NCBI RefSeq assembly: GCF_003399625.1
Contig: NZ_NBXA01000018.1
Location: 62,001-126,000 of the forward strand
From: Subtercola boreus
GTDB lineage: Bacteria > Actinomycetota > Actinomycetes > Actinomycetales > Microbacteriaceae
DNA: 64,000 nucleotides
Reading direction: 5' to 3'
This document shows positions 56,764 to 64,000 of the stretch, piece after piece. The notes below the pieces were generated by a model. The model saw nothing but the letters and a program-made list of their open reading frames with translations, did not search any database and was not told the DNA's origin. The position numbers were made by a program, and so were the translations under genes. Each line of letters opens with the position of its first letter. The first letter of the stretch is position 1.

Positions 56764-58245
56764 ATGGAGCAGCCACGGATGCCCGTCATCGCCATCGCGG
56801 GCCTCGCCATCGAGTCCAGCGCCTTCTCGCCCGCGCGCACCGACGCGGCCGCCTTCCACTCCAGGCGGGGCGCCGAGGTGTTCGACGACTACCCGTTCCT
56901 GGCGCCGGGGGAGCCTCTCCGTGAGGCGGCGGAGTGGCTGCCGGCGCTCACCGGCCGGGCGCTGCCGGGCGGAATCCTCTCCGCGGCCACCTTCGCCGAA
57001 CTCACCGACGAGATCATCGACCGGCTGCGGGCCATGCCGACGCTCGACGGGCTCTACTTCGACATCCACGGGGCGATGAGCGTCGACGGTCTCGACGACC
57101 CCGAGGCCGTGCTGCTGGAGCGCATCCGTGCGGTCATCGGCAGCGAGGCCGCCGTCTCGACCTCGATGGATCTGCACGGCAACGTCTCCGCCCGGCTGGT
57201 CGAGCTCACCGATCTCATCACCACCGACCGCACGGCACCCCACGTGGACACCGCCCAGACGAAGGAGCGCGCCGTGCGGAACCTCGTCGAGCTGCTCGGC
57301 CGCGGCGGGCCCAGGCCGATCAAGGCGTGGATCCCCGTTCCCGTGCTGCTGCCCGGTGAGAAGACCTCCACCCGGCTGGAACCGGCGAAGGGACTCTACG
57401 AGCAGGTGGCACGGGCCGAGGCGCTGCCGGGCATCCTCGATGCCGCCCTCTGGGTGGGCTACGCCTGGGCCGACGAACCCCGCAACCGGGCGGCGGTGGT
57501 CGTCACCGGTTCCGACCGGGAGGCCGTCGCCCTCGCCGCCGAGCAGCTCGCCTGCCTCTTCTGGAATGCCCGAGCCGAATTCGCTTTCGTCGCTCCCACC
57601 GACACCTATGCAGGTGCTCTGGATGCTGCGCTGTCCAGCCCTGACCGGCCCTTCTTCATCAGCGACTCCGGCGACAACCCCACCGCCGGGGGAGCCGGGG
57701 ATGTCACCTGGGGCCTTCGCGAGCTGCTGGCACGGACCGAGTTCCAGGCGGCCGACGGGCTGACGGTGATCTACGCGTCGGTTCCCTCGGCCTCCGGGGT
57801 GGCTGCCGCGATCGCAGCCGGGGTGGGCGGTACCGTCACGGTCACAGTGGGGGCCGAGGTCGATGCCCGCCACGCAGGGCCGGTCACCTTCGGCGGGGTG
57901 GTGCACAGCATCCATCACGGTGACAGTGACGCTCGGGTGGAGGTGGTCATCCGCACCGGGAGTGTGTTCGTCATCGTCACCGAGCGGCGAAAGCCGTACC
58001 ACCACGAGCGGGACTTCACCGATCTCGGGCTCGCCCCGCGCGCGGCGGACATCGTGATCGTGAAGATCGGCTACCTCGAACCGGAACTGTTCGACATGGC
58101 GAAGGGCTGGATCCTGGCGCTCACGCCGGGCGGTGTCGACCAGGACATCCTGCGGCTCGGCCACCGCCGCCTCGAACGCCCGCTGTACCCTTTCGACCCG
58201 GACATGTCCGCCCCCGACCTCGGCGCCCGCCTCTCCGCTCCCTGA
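56764..58245 (+). CDS. M81 family metallopeptidase (MlrC-like)
   Basis: A 493-residue zinc enzyme of peptidase family M81, named for microcystinase C, which hydrolyses the amide of the Adda residue. The catalytic half shows FDIHGAMSVDG, SMDLHGNVS and RTAPHVDTAQT as probable metal and active-site segments. The C-terminal half (MlrC_C) has DSGDNPTAGGAGD and GGVVHSIHHGDSDAR. In this operon it may release an amino acid from an amino-sugar conjugate; that is inference. ATG 56764 is 3 nt after the nagB stop. The unit ends at the hairpin 58305-58333. Confidence 0.9.
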   Translation: MEQPRMPVIAIAGLAIESSAFSPARTDAAAFHSRRGAEVFDDYPFLAPGEPLREAAEWLPALTGRALPGGILSAATFAELTDEIIDRLRAMPTLDGLYFDIHGAMSVDGLDDPEAVLLERIRAVIGSEAAVSTSMDLHGNVSARLVELTDLITTDRTAPHVDTAQTKERAVRNLVELLGRGGPRPIKAWIPVPVLLPGEKTSTRLEPAKGLYEQVARAEALPGILDAALWVGYAWADEPRNRAAVVVTGSDREAVALAAEQLACLFWNARAEFAFVAPTDTYAGALDAALSSPDRPFFISDSGDNPTAGGAGDVTWGLRELLARTEFQAADGLTVIYASVPSASGVAAAIAAGVGGTVTVTVGAEVDARHAGPVTFGGVVHSIHHGDSDARVEVVIRTGSVFVIVTERRKPYHHERDFTDLGLAPRAADIVIVKIGYLEPELFDMAKGWILALTPGGVDQDILRLGHRRLERPLYPFDPDMSAPDLGARLSAP

Positions 58246-58304
58246 CCCGCCCCGCCGGCTCCCCACCCCCACCCCCGCCTCGCGGCGCACCGATCCACCG
58301 AATT

Positions 58305-58337
58305 CTGTCGGTATGAGCCCGGGATACCGACAGTTTT
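58305..58337 (+). terminator. Terminator after the M81 gene
   Basis: CTGTCGGTAT (58305-58314) pairs with ATACCGACAG (58324-58333) and is followed by TTTT. It lies 59 nt beyond the M81 stop, facing the convergent IclR gene. Confidence 0.7.
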
Positions 58338-58424
58338 CAGTGTTTCGGTTACCGCCGCTGCGGAGGCGGATGCGGCGGCGGAGGAGGAGGGCGGTGGCGG
58401 AGGGCGGTGTGGGGGGAGAGGGGG

Positions 58425-59297
58425 TCAGAAGGTGCGGCTGGCCGCGAGGTTGGCGGCGATGAGGGATGCGGCGTGCTGCAGTGGGGGCAGGAGCGTGTCG
58501 ATCATCTGCGGCACGGTGAACGTGCCGGCCGAAACCGAGACGTTGACGGCGGCGACAGCAGTGCGGGCAGTCCCGGCGACGCCTCCCGTGCGGGCTCCGC
58601 CTCCGGTGCCCGCGAGCACCGGCACGGCGATCGAGCGGAGTCCGAGCTCGAGCTCCTGGTCGACGAGGGCATACCCCTCAGACCGCACCCGCGCCAGTTC
58701 GTCCTCGATGTCGGCCCGGGTGTGCAGGGTGAGCGGAGTGCGGGTGTCGAACGGTGCGCCGTCGAGGTTGGCGGCCAGAGCATCCGGAGCCAGCGAAGCG
58801 AGCAGCACCCGGCCCATCGAGGTCGTGCGGGCGGGGAACCGGGTGCCCACGCTGATCGAGACGCTCATGATGCGCCGTACCGCGACGCGGGCGACGTAGA
58901 CGATCTCGGTGCCGTCGAGCACCGAGGCCGAGCTCGATTCGCCGGTGGTGCGAGAGAGTTCTTCGAGGAAGGGCTGGGCGATGCCGGGCAGGCCGAGCGC
59001 CGACAGGTAGCTGAAACCGAGTTCGAGAACGCGGGGTGTGAGCGAGAAGAGGCGGCCGTCGGTCTGCATGTAGCCGACCTCCACCAGGGTCAGCAGGAAC
59101 CGCCGTGCCGTGGCTCGGGTCAGCGAGGTGAGCGACGCGATCTCGCTCAGAGTGAGTTGCGGATGCTCGGCGTCGAAGGCCCGGATGACGCTGAGCCCAC
59201 GCACCAGCGACTGCACGTACTGGTCGCTGGGCGCGGGCTGCTCGGGCTGCTCGGGGTGCGCGGGCAGTGCCGGCTGCTCGCGGGGGTGCTCAGTCAC
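58425..59297 (-). CDS. IclR family regulator of the beta-ketoadipate genes (PcaR-like)
   Basis: A 290-residue IclR regulator. A winged-helix domain at about residues 25-90 (QSLVRGLSVIRAFDAEHPQLTLSEIASL) precedes the effector domain (VYVARVAVRRIMSVSISVGTRFPA, ALVDQELELGLRSIAVPV). The PcaR/PobR subgroup of IclR shares this ISVGTRFPA segment. The GTG is 8 nt after the thiolase stop, so it is the last gene of the pcaIJF operon and likely autoregulated through the palindrome at 61885. Extended low-complexity Gly/Ala residues lie near residue 230. Confidence 0.9.
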   Translation of the reverse strand: MTEHPREQPALPAHPEQPEQPAPSDQYVQSLVRGLSVIRAFDAEHPQLTLSEIASLTSLTRATARRFLLTLVEVGYMQTDGRLFSLTPRVLELGFSYLSALGLPGIAQPFLEELSRTTGESSSASVLDGTEIVYVARVAVRRIMSVSISVGTRFPARTTSMGRVLLASLAPDALAANLDGAPFDTRTPLTLHTRADIEDELARVRSEGYALVDQELELGLRSIAVPVLAGTGGGARTGGVAGTARTAVAAVNVSVSAGTFTVPQMIDTLLPPLQHAASLIAANLAASRTF

Positions 59298-59305
59298 GGT
59301 TCGTC

Positions 59306-60481
59306 TCAGCGCTCGAGCACCACGGCGAGGCCCTGGCCGACCCCGATGCAGATCGCGGCCACCCCGACCCCGCCGCCGCGCCGCTCGAGCGAGCGCGCCA
59401 GGTGCAGCAGGATGCGGGCGCCCGATGCTCCGAGCGGATGCCCGATGGCGATCGCACCCCCGTCGACGTTCACGATCTCGGGGTCGAGCTCCGGCCAGAG
59501 CGCCAGGCACGCCAGCGACTGCGCGGCGAACGCTTCGTTGAGCTCGACAACATCCACGTCTGCCCAGGTCTTCCCCGCGCGGGCGAGGGCCTTGTTGGCC
59601 GCCTCGACGGGGGCGATGCCGAAGATGTTCGGATCGTTGCCCGCAACCGCCCGCGACACGATGCGCGCCAGGGGTTCGCGCTCGAGCGCACCCTCCGCGC
59701 CGATGAACATCGCGGCCGCACCGTCGTTGAGGGGTGAGGAGTTGCCGGCTGTCACGGTGCCGATGCCGATGGGCCGGAACGCCGGTTTCAGCCCCGCGAG
59801 CGACTCCAGCGACGAGTCCGCCCGCACGCTCTCGTCGCGCGTGAGCGTGGTGCCCGGAACTCCCACCACTTCGTCGTCGTACACCCCGGCATCCCAGGCC
59901 GCCGCGGCGCGCTGGTGGCTCCGCACGGCGAACGCATCCTGCTGCTCGCGCGAGATGTTGTAACGGTCGGCGAGGATCTCGGCGGTCTCACCGAGGGGCA
60001 CGGTCCAGGCTGCGGGCATGGCCGGGTTGACCATCCGCCAGCCCAGCGTCGTCGAATGGAGCGTCTCGGAGCCCGCGGGGTAGGCGCGCTCGGGCTTCAG
60101 CAGCACCCAGGGCGCCCGGCTCATCGACTCGACTCCGCCGGCGAGGATCAGGTCGGCGTCGCCGGTCTCCACCGCACGCGAGGCCTGGATGGCGGATTCG
60201 AGGCCCGAGCCGCACAACCGGTTCACCGTCACGCCGGGAACCGAGGTGGGCAGGCCCGCGAGCAGCGACGCCATGCGGGCCACGTCGCGGTTGTCCTCAC
60301 CGGCGGCGTTCGCGTCGCCCAGGATGACATCGTCGATCCGCGCGGGGTCGAGGTCGGGCTGCCGGGCGACGAGGGTCTTCACGACGTGGGCGGCGAGATC
60401 ATCCGGTCGCACACCGGCCAGCGACTTGCCGAAACGGCCGATGGGCGTGCGGATGCCGTCGTAGATGAAGCTCGCGGTCAT
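59306..60481 (-). CDS. pcaF: Thiolase, probable beta-ketoadipyl-CoA thiolase
   Basis: PcaF splits 3-oxoadipyl-CoA into succinyl-CoA and acetyl-CoA at the end of the beta-ketoadipate path. The 391-residue thiolase has the acyl-accepting Cys in VNRLCGSGLESA (near residue 89), His in NVDGGAIAIGHPLGASGARI (near 348) and Cys in AAICIGVGQG (near 378). Its start overlaps pcaJ by 4 nt. The link to pcaIJ and a PcaR-like regulator supports PcaF over a general acetoacetyl-CoA thiolase. Confidence 0.9.
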   Translation of the reverse strand: MTASFIYDGIRTPIGRFGKSLAGVRPDDLAAHVVKTLVARQPDLDPARIDDVILGDANAAGEDNRDVARMASLLAGLPTSVPGVTVNRLCGSGLESAIQASRAVETGDADLILAGGVESMSRAPWVLLKPERAYPAGSETLHSTTLGWRMVNPAMPAAWTVPLGETAEILADRYNISREQQDAFAVRSHQRAAAAWDAGVYDDEVVGVPGTTLTRDESVRADSSLESLAGLKPAFRPIGIGTVTAGNSSPLNDGAAAMFIGAEGALEREPLARIVSRAVAGNDPNIFGIAPVEAANKALARAGKTWADVDVVELNEAFAAQSLACLALWPELDPEIVNVDGGAIAIGHPLGASGARILLHLARSLERRGGGVGVAAICIGVGQGLAVVLER

Positions 60482-61167
60482 GAAAGGGTCCTCTCGGTTC
60501 TGCTGGTGCCGTCATGCAGTGTGAGGCCGGTCAGCGTGCGGAGCTCATCGACGGTCGTCGCACCGACGAGTTCGAGAACCGTCGCGCCGTCGGCGTCGAG
60601 CTGGAAGATCGCGCGATCGGTGTACAGCCGGTTGACGCACCGGATGCCCGTGAGCGGGTAGCTGCAGGCCTCGACGAGTTTCGACGAGCCGCCCTTCGAA
60701 GCGAGCTCCATCATGACGTAGACGCTCTTCGCACCGATGGCCAGATCCATCGCCCCGCCGACCGCGGGAATGGAGTCGGGCGCGCCGGTGCTCCAGTTGG
60801 CGAGATCGCCGAACTGCGAGACCTGGAAGGCGCCGAGCACACACACATCGAGGTGGCCGCCGCGCATCATCCCGAAGGAGTCGCCGTGGTGGAAGTACGA
60901 GGCTCCCGGCAGCTCCGTCACCGGAATCTTGCCGGCGTTGATGAGGTCGGGGTCGATGTGGCCGGGGTGGGCCTCGGGGCCCATGCCGAGCATCCCGTTC
61001 TCCGTGTGCAGGATGATCTCCCGATCCTTCGGCAGATAGTTCGACACCAGCGTCGGGAGCCCGATGCCGAGGTTCATGTAGGCGCCGTCGGGGATGTCCG
61101 CCGCCAGGCGTTCGGCGATCTCGGCGCGGGTCCAGGAGTTGTGCGGTTCCGCTTTGTCACCTGACAT
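60478..61167 (-). CDS. pcaJ: 3-oxoadipate CoA-transferase subunit B
   Basis: PcaJ is the catalytic beta subunit of the 3-oxoadipate:succinyl-CoA transferase. The 229-residue protein has the catalytic Glu in LHTENGMLGMGP (near residue 56) and GGAMDLAIGAK. It overlaps pcaI by 11 bp and pcaF by 4 nt. An acetoacetate CoA-transferase would look alike; the operon context favours the aromatic path. Confidence 0.9.
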   Translation of the reverse strand: MSGDKAEPHNSWTRAEIAERLAADIPDGAYMNLGIGLPTLVSNYLPKDREIILHTENGMLGMGPEAHPGHIDPDLINAGKIPVTELPGASYFHHGDSFGMMRGGHLDVCVLGAFQVSQFGDLANWSTGAPDSIPAVGGAMDLAIGAKSVYVMMELASKGGSSKLVEACSYPLTGIRCVNRLYTDRAIFQLDADGATVLELVGATTVDELRTLTGLTLHDGTSRTERTLS

Positions 61168-61855
61168 CGGCCCATTCCTCTCTCTCGAAGCGGTCGCCGG
61201 TCTCGACGACCGAATCCACGAAGATGCCGGGAGTCACGACGGCCTCGGGATCGAGGTCGCCGAGCGGCACGATGCGGTCGACCTGCGCCACCGTGACCGT
61301 CGCCGCGCTGGCCATGATGGGCCCGAAGTTGCGGGACGTCCTGCGGTATGTGAGATTGCCGAGGCGATCCCCCCGGTAGGCGCTGATCAGGGCGTAGTCG
61401 GCCGTGATCGGATGCTCGAGCACGTAGTCGCGGCCCGCGATGGTGCGCGTCTCCTTGCCCTCGGCCAGTGCCGTGCCGAAGCCGGTGGGGGTGAAGAAGG
61501 CCCCGATGCCGGCGCCGGCCGCACGGATGCGTTCGGCGAGGTTGCCCTGGGGGACCAGCTCGAGTTCGATCCGACCCGCGCGGTAGAGCGCGTCGAAGAT
61601 CTGCGAGTCGGTCTGCCGCGGGAACGAGCAGATGATCTTCTTCACCCGCCCAGCACCGAGCAGCGCGGCGAGGCCGGTCTCGCCGTTGCCGGCGTTGTTG
61701 CTGACGATGGTGAGCCCGGTGGAGCCCTGTTCGAGCAGGGCGTCGATGAGCTGCACGGGCTGGCCGGCGAGACCGAACCCGCCGATCATGATGGTCGCCC
61801 CGTCGGGGATGTCGGCCAGCGCCTCAGCGGCGCTGCTGCGGGTCTTGGAGATCAT
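61157..61855 (-). CDS. pcaI: 3-oxoadipate CoA-transferase subunit A
   Basis: PcaI is the CoA-binding alpha subunit (232 residues). The family motif MIGGFGLAGQPVQLIDAL (near residue 23) and SNNAGNGETGLAALL are clear. It is the first gene of the operon pcaI-pcaJ-pcaF-iclR, with GAAGGAG before the ATG. The ring-cleavage genes for protocatechuate or catechol are not in the window. Confidence 0.9.
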   Translation of the reverse strand: MISKTRSSAAEALADIPDGATIMIGGFGLAGQPVQLIDALLEQGSTGLTIVSNNAGNGETGLAALLGAGRVKKIICSFPRQTDSQIFDALYRAGRIELELVPQGNLAERIRAAGAGIGAFFTPTGFGTALAEGKETRTIAGRDYVLEHPITADYALISAYRGDRLGNLTYRRTSRNFGPIMASAATVTVAQVDRIVPLGDLDPEAVVTPGIFVDSVVETGDRFEREEWADVR

Positions 61856-61884
61856 CGCACTCCTTCGGCGGATCCGGGCGTTCT

Positions 61885-61899
61885 GTTCGACTGTCGAAC
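61885..61899. promoter_or_regulatory. PcaR-like operator upstream of pcaI
   Basis: GTTCGACTGTCGAAC is a perfect palindrome with a 1-bp centre, 30 nt before the pcaI start. It resembles the 15-bp PcaR site reported for Pseudomonas (GTTCGATAATCGCAC type). A TAGTAT box lies upstream at 61916-61921 on the minus strand. Confidence 0.75.
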
Positions 61900-61971
61900 T
61901 TGCGTTCGCATATCGATACTAGCCTGGATGTCGCTACGGCGCGAGAGCGCCCCACAGCCGGAGTTCTCTCC

Positions 61972-63396
61972 TCAGTCGACGGCCAGCGCCCTGATGGGTG
62001 ACACACGCACGGCGGAACGCGCCGGTACAGCCGACGAGACGGCCGCGAGCACGATCGCTCCGGCGACGATGCTGACGATGATCCAGGCCGGGATCGTCGG
62101 CCAGAAGAACCCGCCGATGTGGTGGTCGCTCGCGATCGCCGCGAGCACACCGGCCCAGCCGTAGAAGATCCCGAGGATGAGACCGGTCGCCCCGCCCACC
62201 ACGGTGAGGTGGATGCTCTCCGCCAGGATCATCGCGCGCACCTGCTTCTTCGTGAAACCGAGAGCGCGGAGCAGACCGATCTCGCGCCGGCGCTGGATGA
62301 CGCTCAGCGACAGCGAGTTGACGAGCCCGATCGCGGCGATCACCAGCGAGAAACCGATCAGCACAGCCAGGATGCCCATGGTGAGCCGGAGGAACGCCTG
62401 GTCGCCCGCGGCGTCGGCCGGCTCGGCGCTTGAAGCGACAGGCCCGGACAGGGCGAGGAACGACTGCCCAGCGACCGTGAACATCGTCACCAGGGTGACC
62501 CCGATCACGAGTCCGATCGTCGAGCGCGCCGACCTCGCCGGGTAGCGGAGCGCATTGGCGCTCGCGAGCACGCTCGGAGTCGAGCGGCCCGTGAGGCGCC
62601 CTGCCGCCTTCAGCAGACGCGGGATGAAGTAGCCCGAGCCGAGCACGAAGCCGACGAAGCTCAGGGCGCCGCCGGGGGCAGCGAGCAGCAGGCCGAGCGG
62701 TGACTTCAGGCCGAGGGCCACCCCGCCGACCAGCATCACGATGCCGCCGGCGAACAGCACGATCACGAACGTCCGGAGTCGCTTCGGCATCTCCGCGATC
62801 GCCTGTGCGACCGGTTCCTGGCTCACGCCGGTCGCCTCGATCGGAGACACGTTCAGGATGCGACGGGATCCGTACCACGCAGCGCCGGTCGTACTCAGCA
62901 GCCCGACGACCACCGGTGCCACCAGAAGCGGAGAGAGGGTGTCGATGGGGGCATCCACGAATGTGCCCGACGAGACGAGCGCGCCGTAGGCGACCTGCGT
63001 CACCAGCAGCCCGAGCGCGAGCCCGACCAGCGAACCGACCAGGCCGACGACGGCGCCCTCGATCGCGATCGCGCCGCGGAGGGTCGTCGCAGAGGCCCCG
63101 AGCAGTCGCAACAGGGCGATGTGCTTCGCCCGCCCCGCCATGATGATGCCGAACGTGTTCGCGGTGACGATCGAGGCCACGAAAACCGCGATGAAGAAGA
63201 AGAGCAGGTCGAGCACGTCGAGCAGCGCCACGACGTAGCCGTGCTTGATGAACTGGCCGCCGATCGACTGCACGCGGAGCACCTGGTCCATCTCGATCAT
63301 CAACGTGGCGAACACGGAGGTGATCATTGCCACGAGGAGACTGGAGAGGTGTTGGCGCCCGCCGTGCCGGAGCTCGCGGGCGGCGAGAGCGATCAC
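61972..63396 (-). CDS. FtsX-family ABC transporter permease
   Basis: A 474-residue permease of the MacB/LolC-like group. An N-terminal helix (about 15-38) and a periplasmic part are followed by two FtsX cores: DLLFFFIAVFVASIVTANTFGI...LLRLLGAS (about 60-125) and GILAVLIGFSLVIAAIGLVNSLSLSVIQRRREIGLLRALG (about 345-385). The GTG start overlaps the ATPase gene by 4 nt (GTGA). Such ABC pairs export peptides, lipids or drugs, or act as mechanotransducers; the substrate is unknown. Confidence 0.9.
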   Translation of the reverse strand: MIALAARELRHGGRQHLSSLLVAMITSVFATLMIEMDQVLRVQSIGGQFIKHGYVVALLDVLDLLFFFIAVFVASIVTANTFGIIMAGRAKHIALLRLLGASATTLRGAIAIEGAVVGLVGSLVGLALGLLVTQVAYGALVSSGTFVDAPIDTLSPLLVAPVVVGLLSTTGAAWYGSRRILNVSPIEATGVSQEPVAQAIAEMPKRLRTFVIVLFAGGIVMLVGGVALGLKSPLGLLLAAPGGALSFVGFVLGSGYFIPRLLKAAGRLTGRSTPSVLASANALRYPARSARSTIGLVIGVTLVTMFTVAGQSFLALSGPVASSAEPADAAGDQAFLRLTMGILAVLIGFSLVIAAIGLVNSLSLSVIQRRREIGLLRALGFTKKQVRAMILAESIHLTVVGGATGLILGIFYGWAGVLAAIASDHHIGGFFWPTIPAWIIVSIVAGAIVLAAVSSAVPARSAVRVSPIRALAVD

Positions 63397-64000
63397 GCGT
63401 CCACCTCGAGGCTCAGGATGATGTCGGAGAGCTCCTGCGGCGAACTCGCTCCGACGTCGTGCGCGACCCGGCCGTCGGCGATGAAGACCACCCGGTCGGC
63501 ATGCGACGCGGCGACCGGATCGTGGGTCACGAGCACCACGGTCTGGGCGTACTCCCGGGTCAGGTCGCGCAGCAGTCCGAGCACCTCGCGGCTCGACCGG
63601 GAGTCGAGATTGCCCGTCGGCTCGTCGGCGAAGATCAGCTGCGGGCGCATGGCGAGGGCGCGGGCGATGGCCACACGCTGCTGCTGGCCACCGGAGAGTT
63701 CGTGCGGCCGACGGGTTTCGAGCATCCCGATTCCGAGGCGAGCGAGCAGCTCGCGGATCCATGCCAGGTCGCCGGCACTGGGTCGCCGCCCGTCGAGTTC
63801 GAAGGGCAGGGTGACGTTGCCGAGCACCGAGAGCGTGGGAACAAGGTTGAACGCCTGGAACACGAAGCCGAGGCTCCGGCGACGCAGCAGCGTGAGGGCG
63901 TTGTCGTCGAGGTGGGTGATGTCGGTGTCGCCGATGGTGACGGTGCCGCTGGTCGCGGAGTCGAGGCCGGCGAAGACGTGCATCAGGGTCGACTTGCCCG
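63393..64000 (-). CDS. ABC transporter ATPase (LolD/MacB type), 5' end cut off
   Basis: The C-terminal 202 residues of an ATPase that pairs with the FtsX permease. The window edge falls inside Walker A (GKSTLMHVFAGLDSATSG is the first readable part). Further motifs are VFQAFNLVPTLSV (Q loop), [15 protein letters not shown] (signature), LIFADEPTGNLD (Walker B) and VLVTHDPVAA (H loop). ADEPTGNLDS and FNLVPTLSVLGNV place it in the LolD/MacB/FtsE subfamily. The true start is outside the window. Confidence 0.93.
   Translation of the reverse strand, partial: GKSTLMHVFAGLDSATSGTVTIGDTDITHLDDNALTLLRRRSLGFVFQAFNLVPTLSVLGNVTLPFELDGRRPSAGDLAWIRELLARLGIGMLETRRPHELSGGQQQRVAIARALAMRPQLIFADEPTGNLDSRSSREVLGLLRDLTREYAQTVVLVTHDPVAASHADRVVFIADGRVAHDVGASSPQELSDIILSLEVDA

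Overview
The window is high-GC, densely packed chromosomal DNA of an aerobic actinomycete, most likely a member of the Microbacteriaceae. The evidence is the actinobacterial bcc-aa3 respiratory gene set (ctaC-ctaD-ctaF facing qcrB-qcrA-qcrC-ctaE), the actinobacterial DUF3043 protein, several TANNNT -10 boxes only about 7 nt before a start codon (leaderless messages), and a sortase-E-type LAXTG cell-wall anchor. I see no rRNA, tRNA, CRISPR array, insertion sequence or prophage. No gene-free stretch exceeds about 270 bases.

Layout. 0.1-4.4 kb: nrdR, pyrD, a DUF3043 membrane protein, an M20 dipeptidase and an A-type Fe-S carrier. 4.7-15.7 kb: the cytochrome oxidase genes and the cytochrome bcc genes point toward each other. 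Between them lies an accessory island with a small charged ORF and two tandem paralogous secreted proteins. 15.9-19.4 kb: trpD, then a PTS-type dihydroxyacetone kinase operon (dhaK-dhaL-dhaM) whose DhaM carries a fused HPr domain. 19.5-25.5 kb: dps, then a leftward run of acyl-CoA dehydrogenase-like protein, PIG-L deacetylase/methyltransferase fusion, GT2 glycosyltransferase and GH15 hydrolase. 25.7-29.7 kb: glgX, cardiolipin synthase, YchJ. 29.9-36.1 kb: a complete Mrp Na+/H+ antiporter operon (A/B fusion, C, D, E, F, G), followed by an amino-acid permease.

38-43.6 kb: a secreted putative-Ig protein, pabB, a TetR regulator coupled to a 14-TM drug exporter, and an isochorismatase-family hydrolase. 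43.7-45.8 kb: a three-gene cassette headed by a WXG100-like protein. 45.9-49.2 kb: an MmcQ/YjbR protein, a zinc alcohol dehydrogenase and a wall-anchored PAP2 phosphatase. 49.3-58.2 kb: a ROK repressor divergent from a seven-gene unit (polar amino-acid-type ABC importer, a CutC-ROK kinase fusion, nagB, an M81/MlrC metallopeptidase). This looks like uptake and breakdown of an amino-sugar conjugate. 58.4-61.9 kb: pcaI-pcaJ-pcaF plus an IclR regulator, with a perfect 15-bp palindrome upstream. 62-64 kb: an FtsX-type permease and the C-terminal part of its ATPase, cut by the window edge.

The best candidates for undescribed biology are the CutC-ROK/NagB/M81 catabolic cluster, the WXG100-headed cassette, the tandem secreted paralogues between the two respiratory operons, and the PIG-L/methyltransferase-GT2-ACAD-GH15 operon. 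A repeated intergenic palindrome at two convergent gene junctions and a shared upstream motif at three secreted-protein genes are structures not explained by the gene calls.
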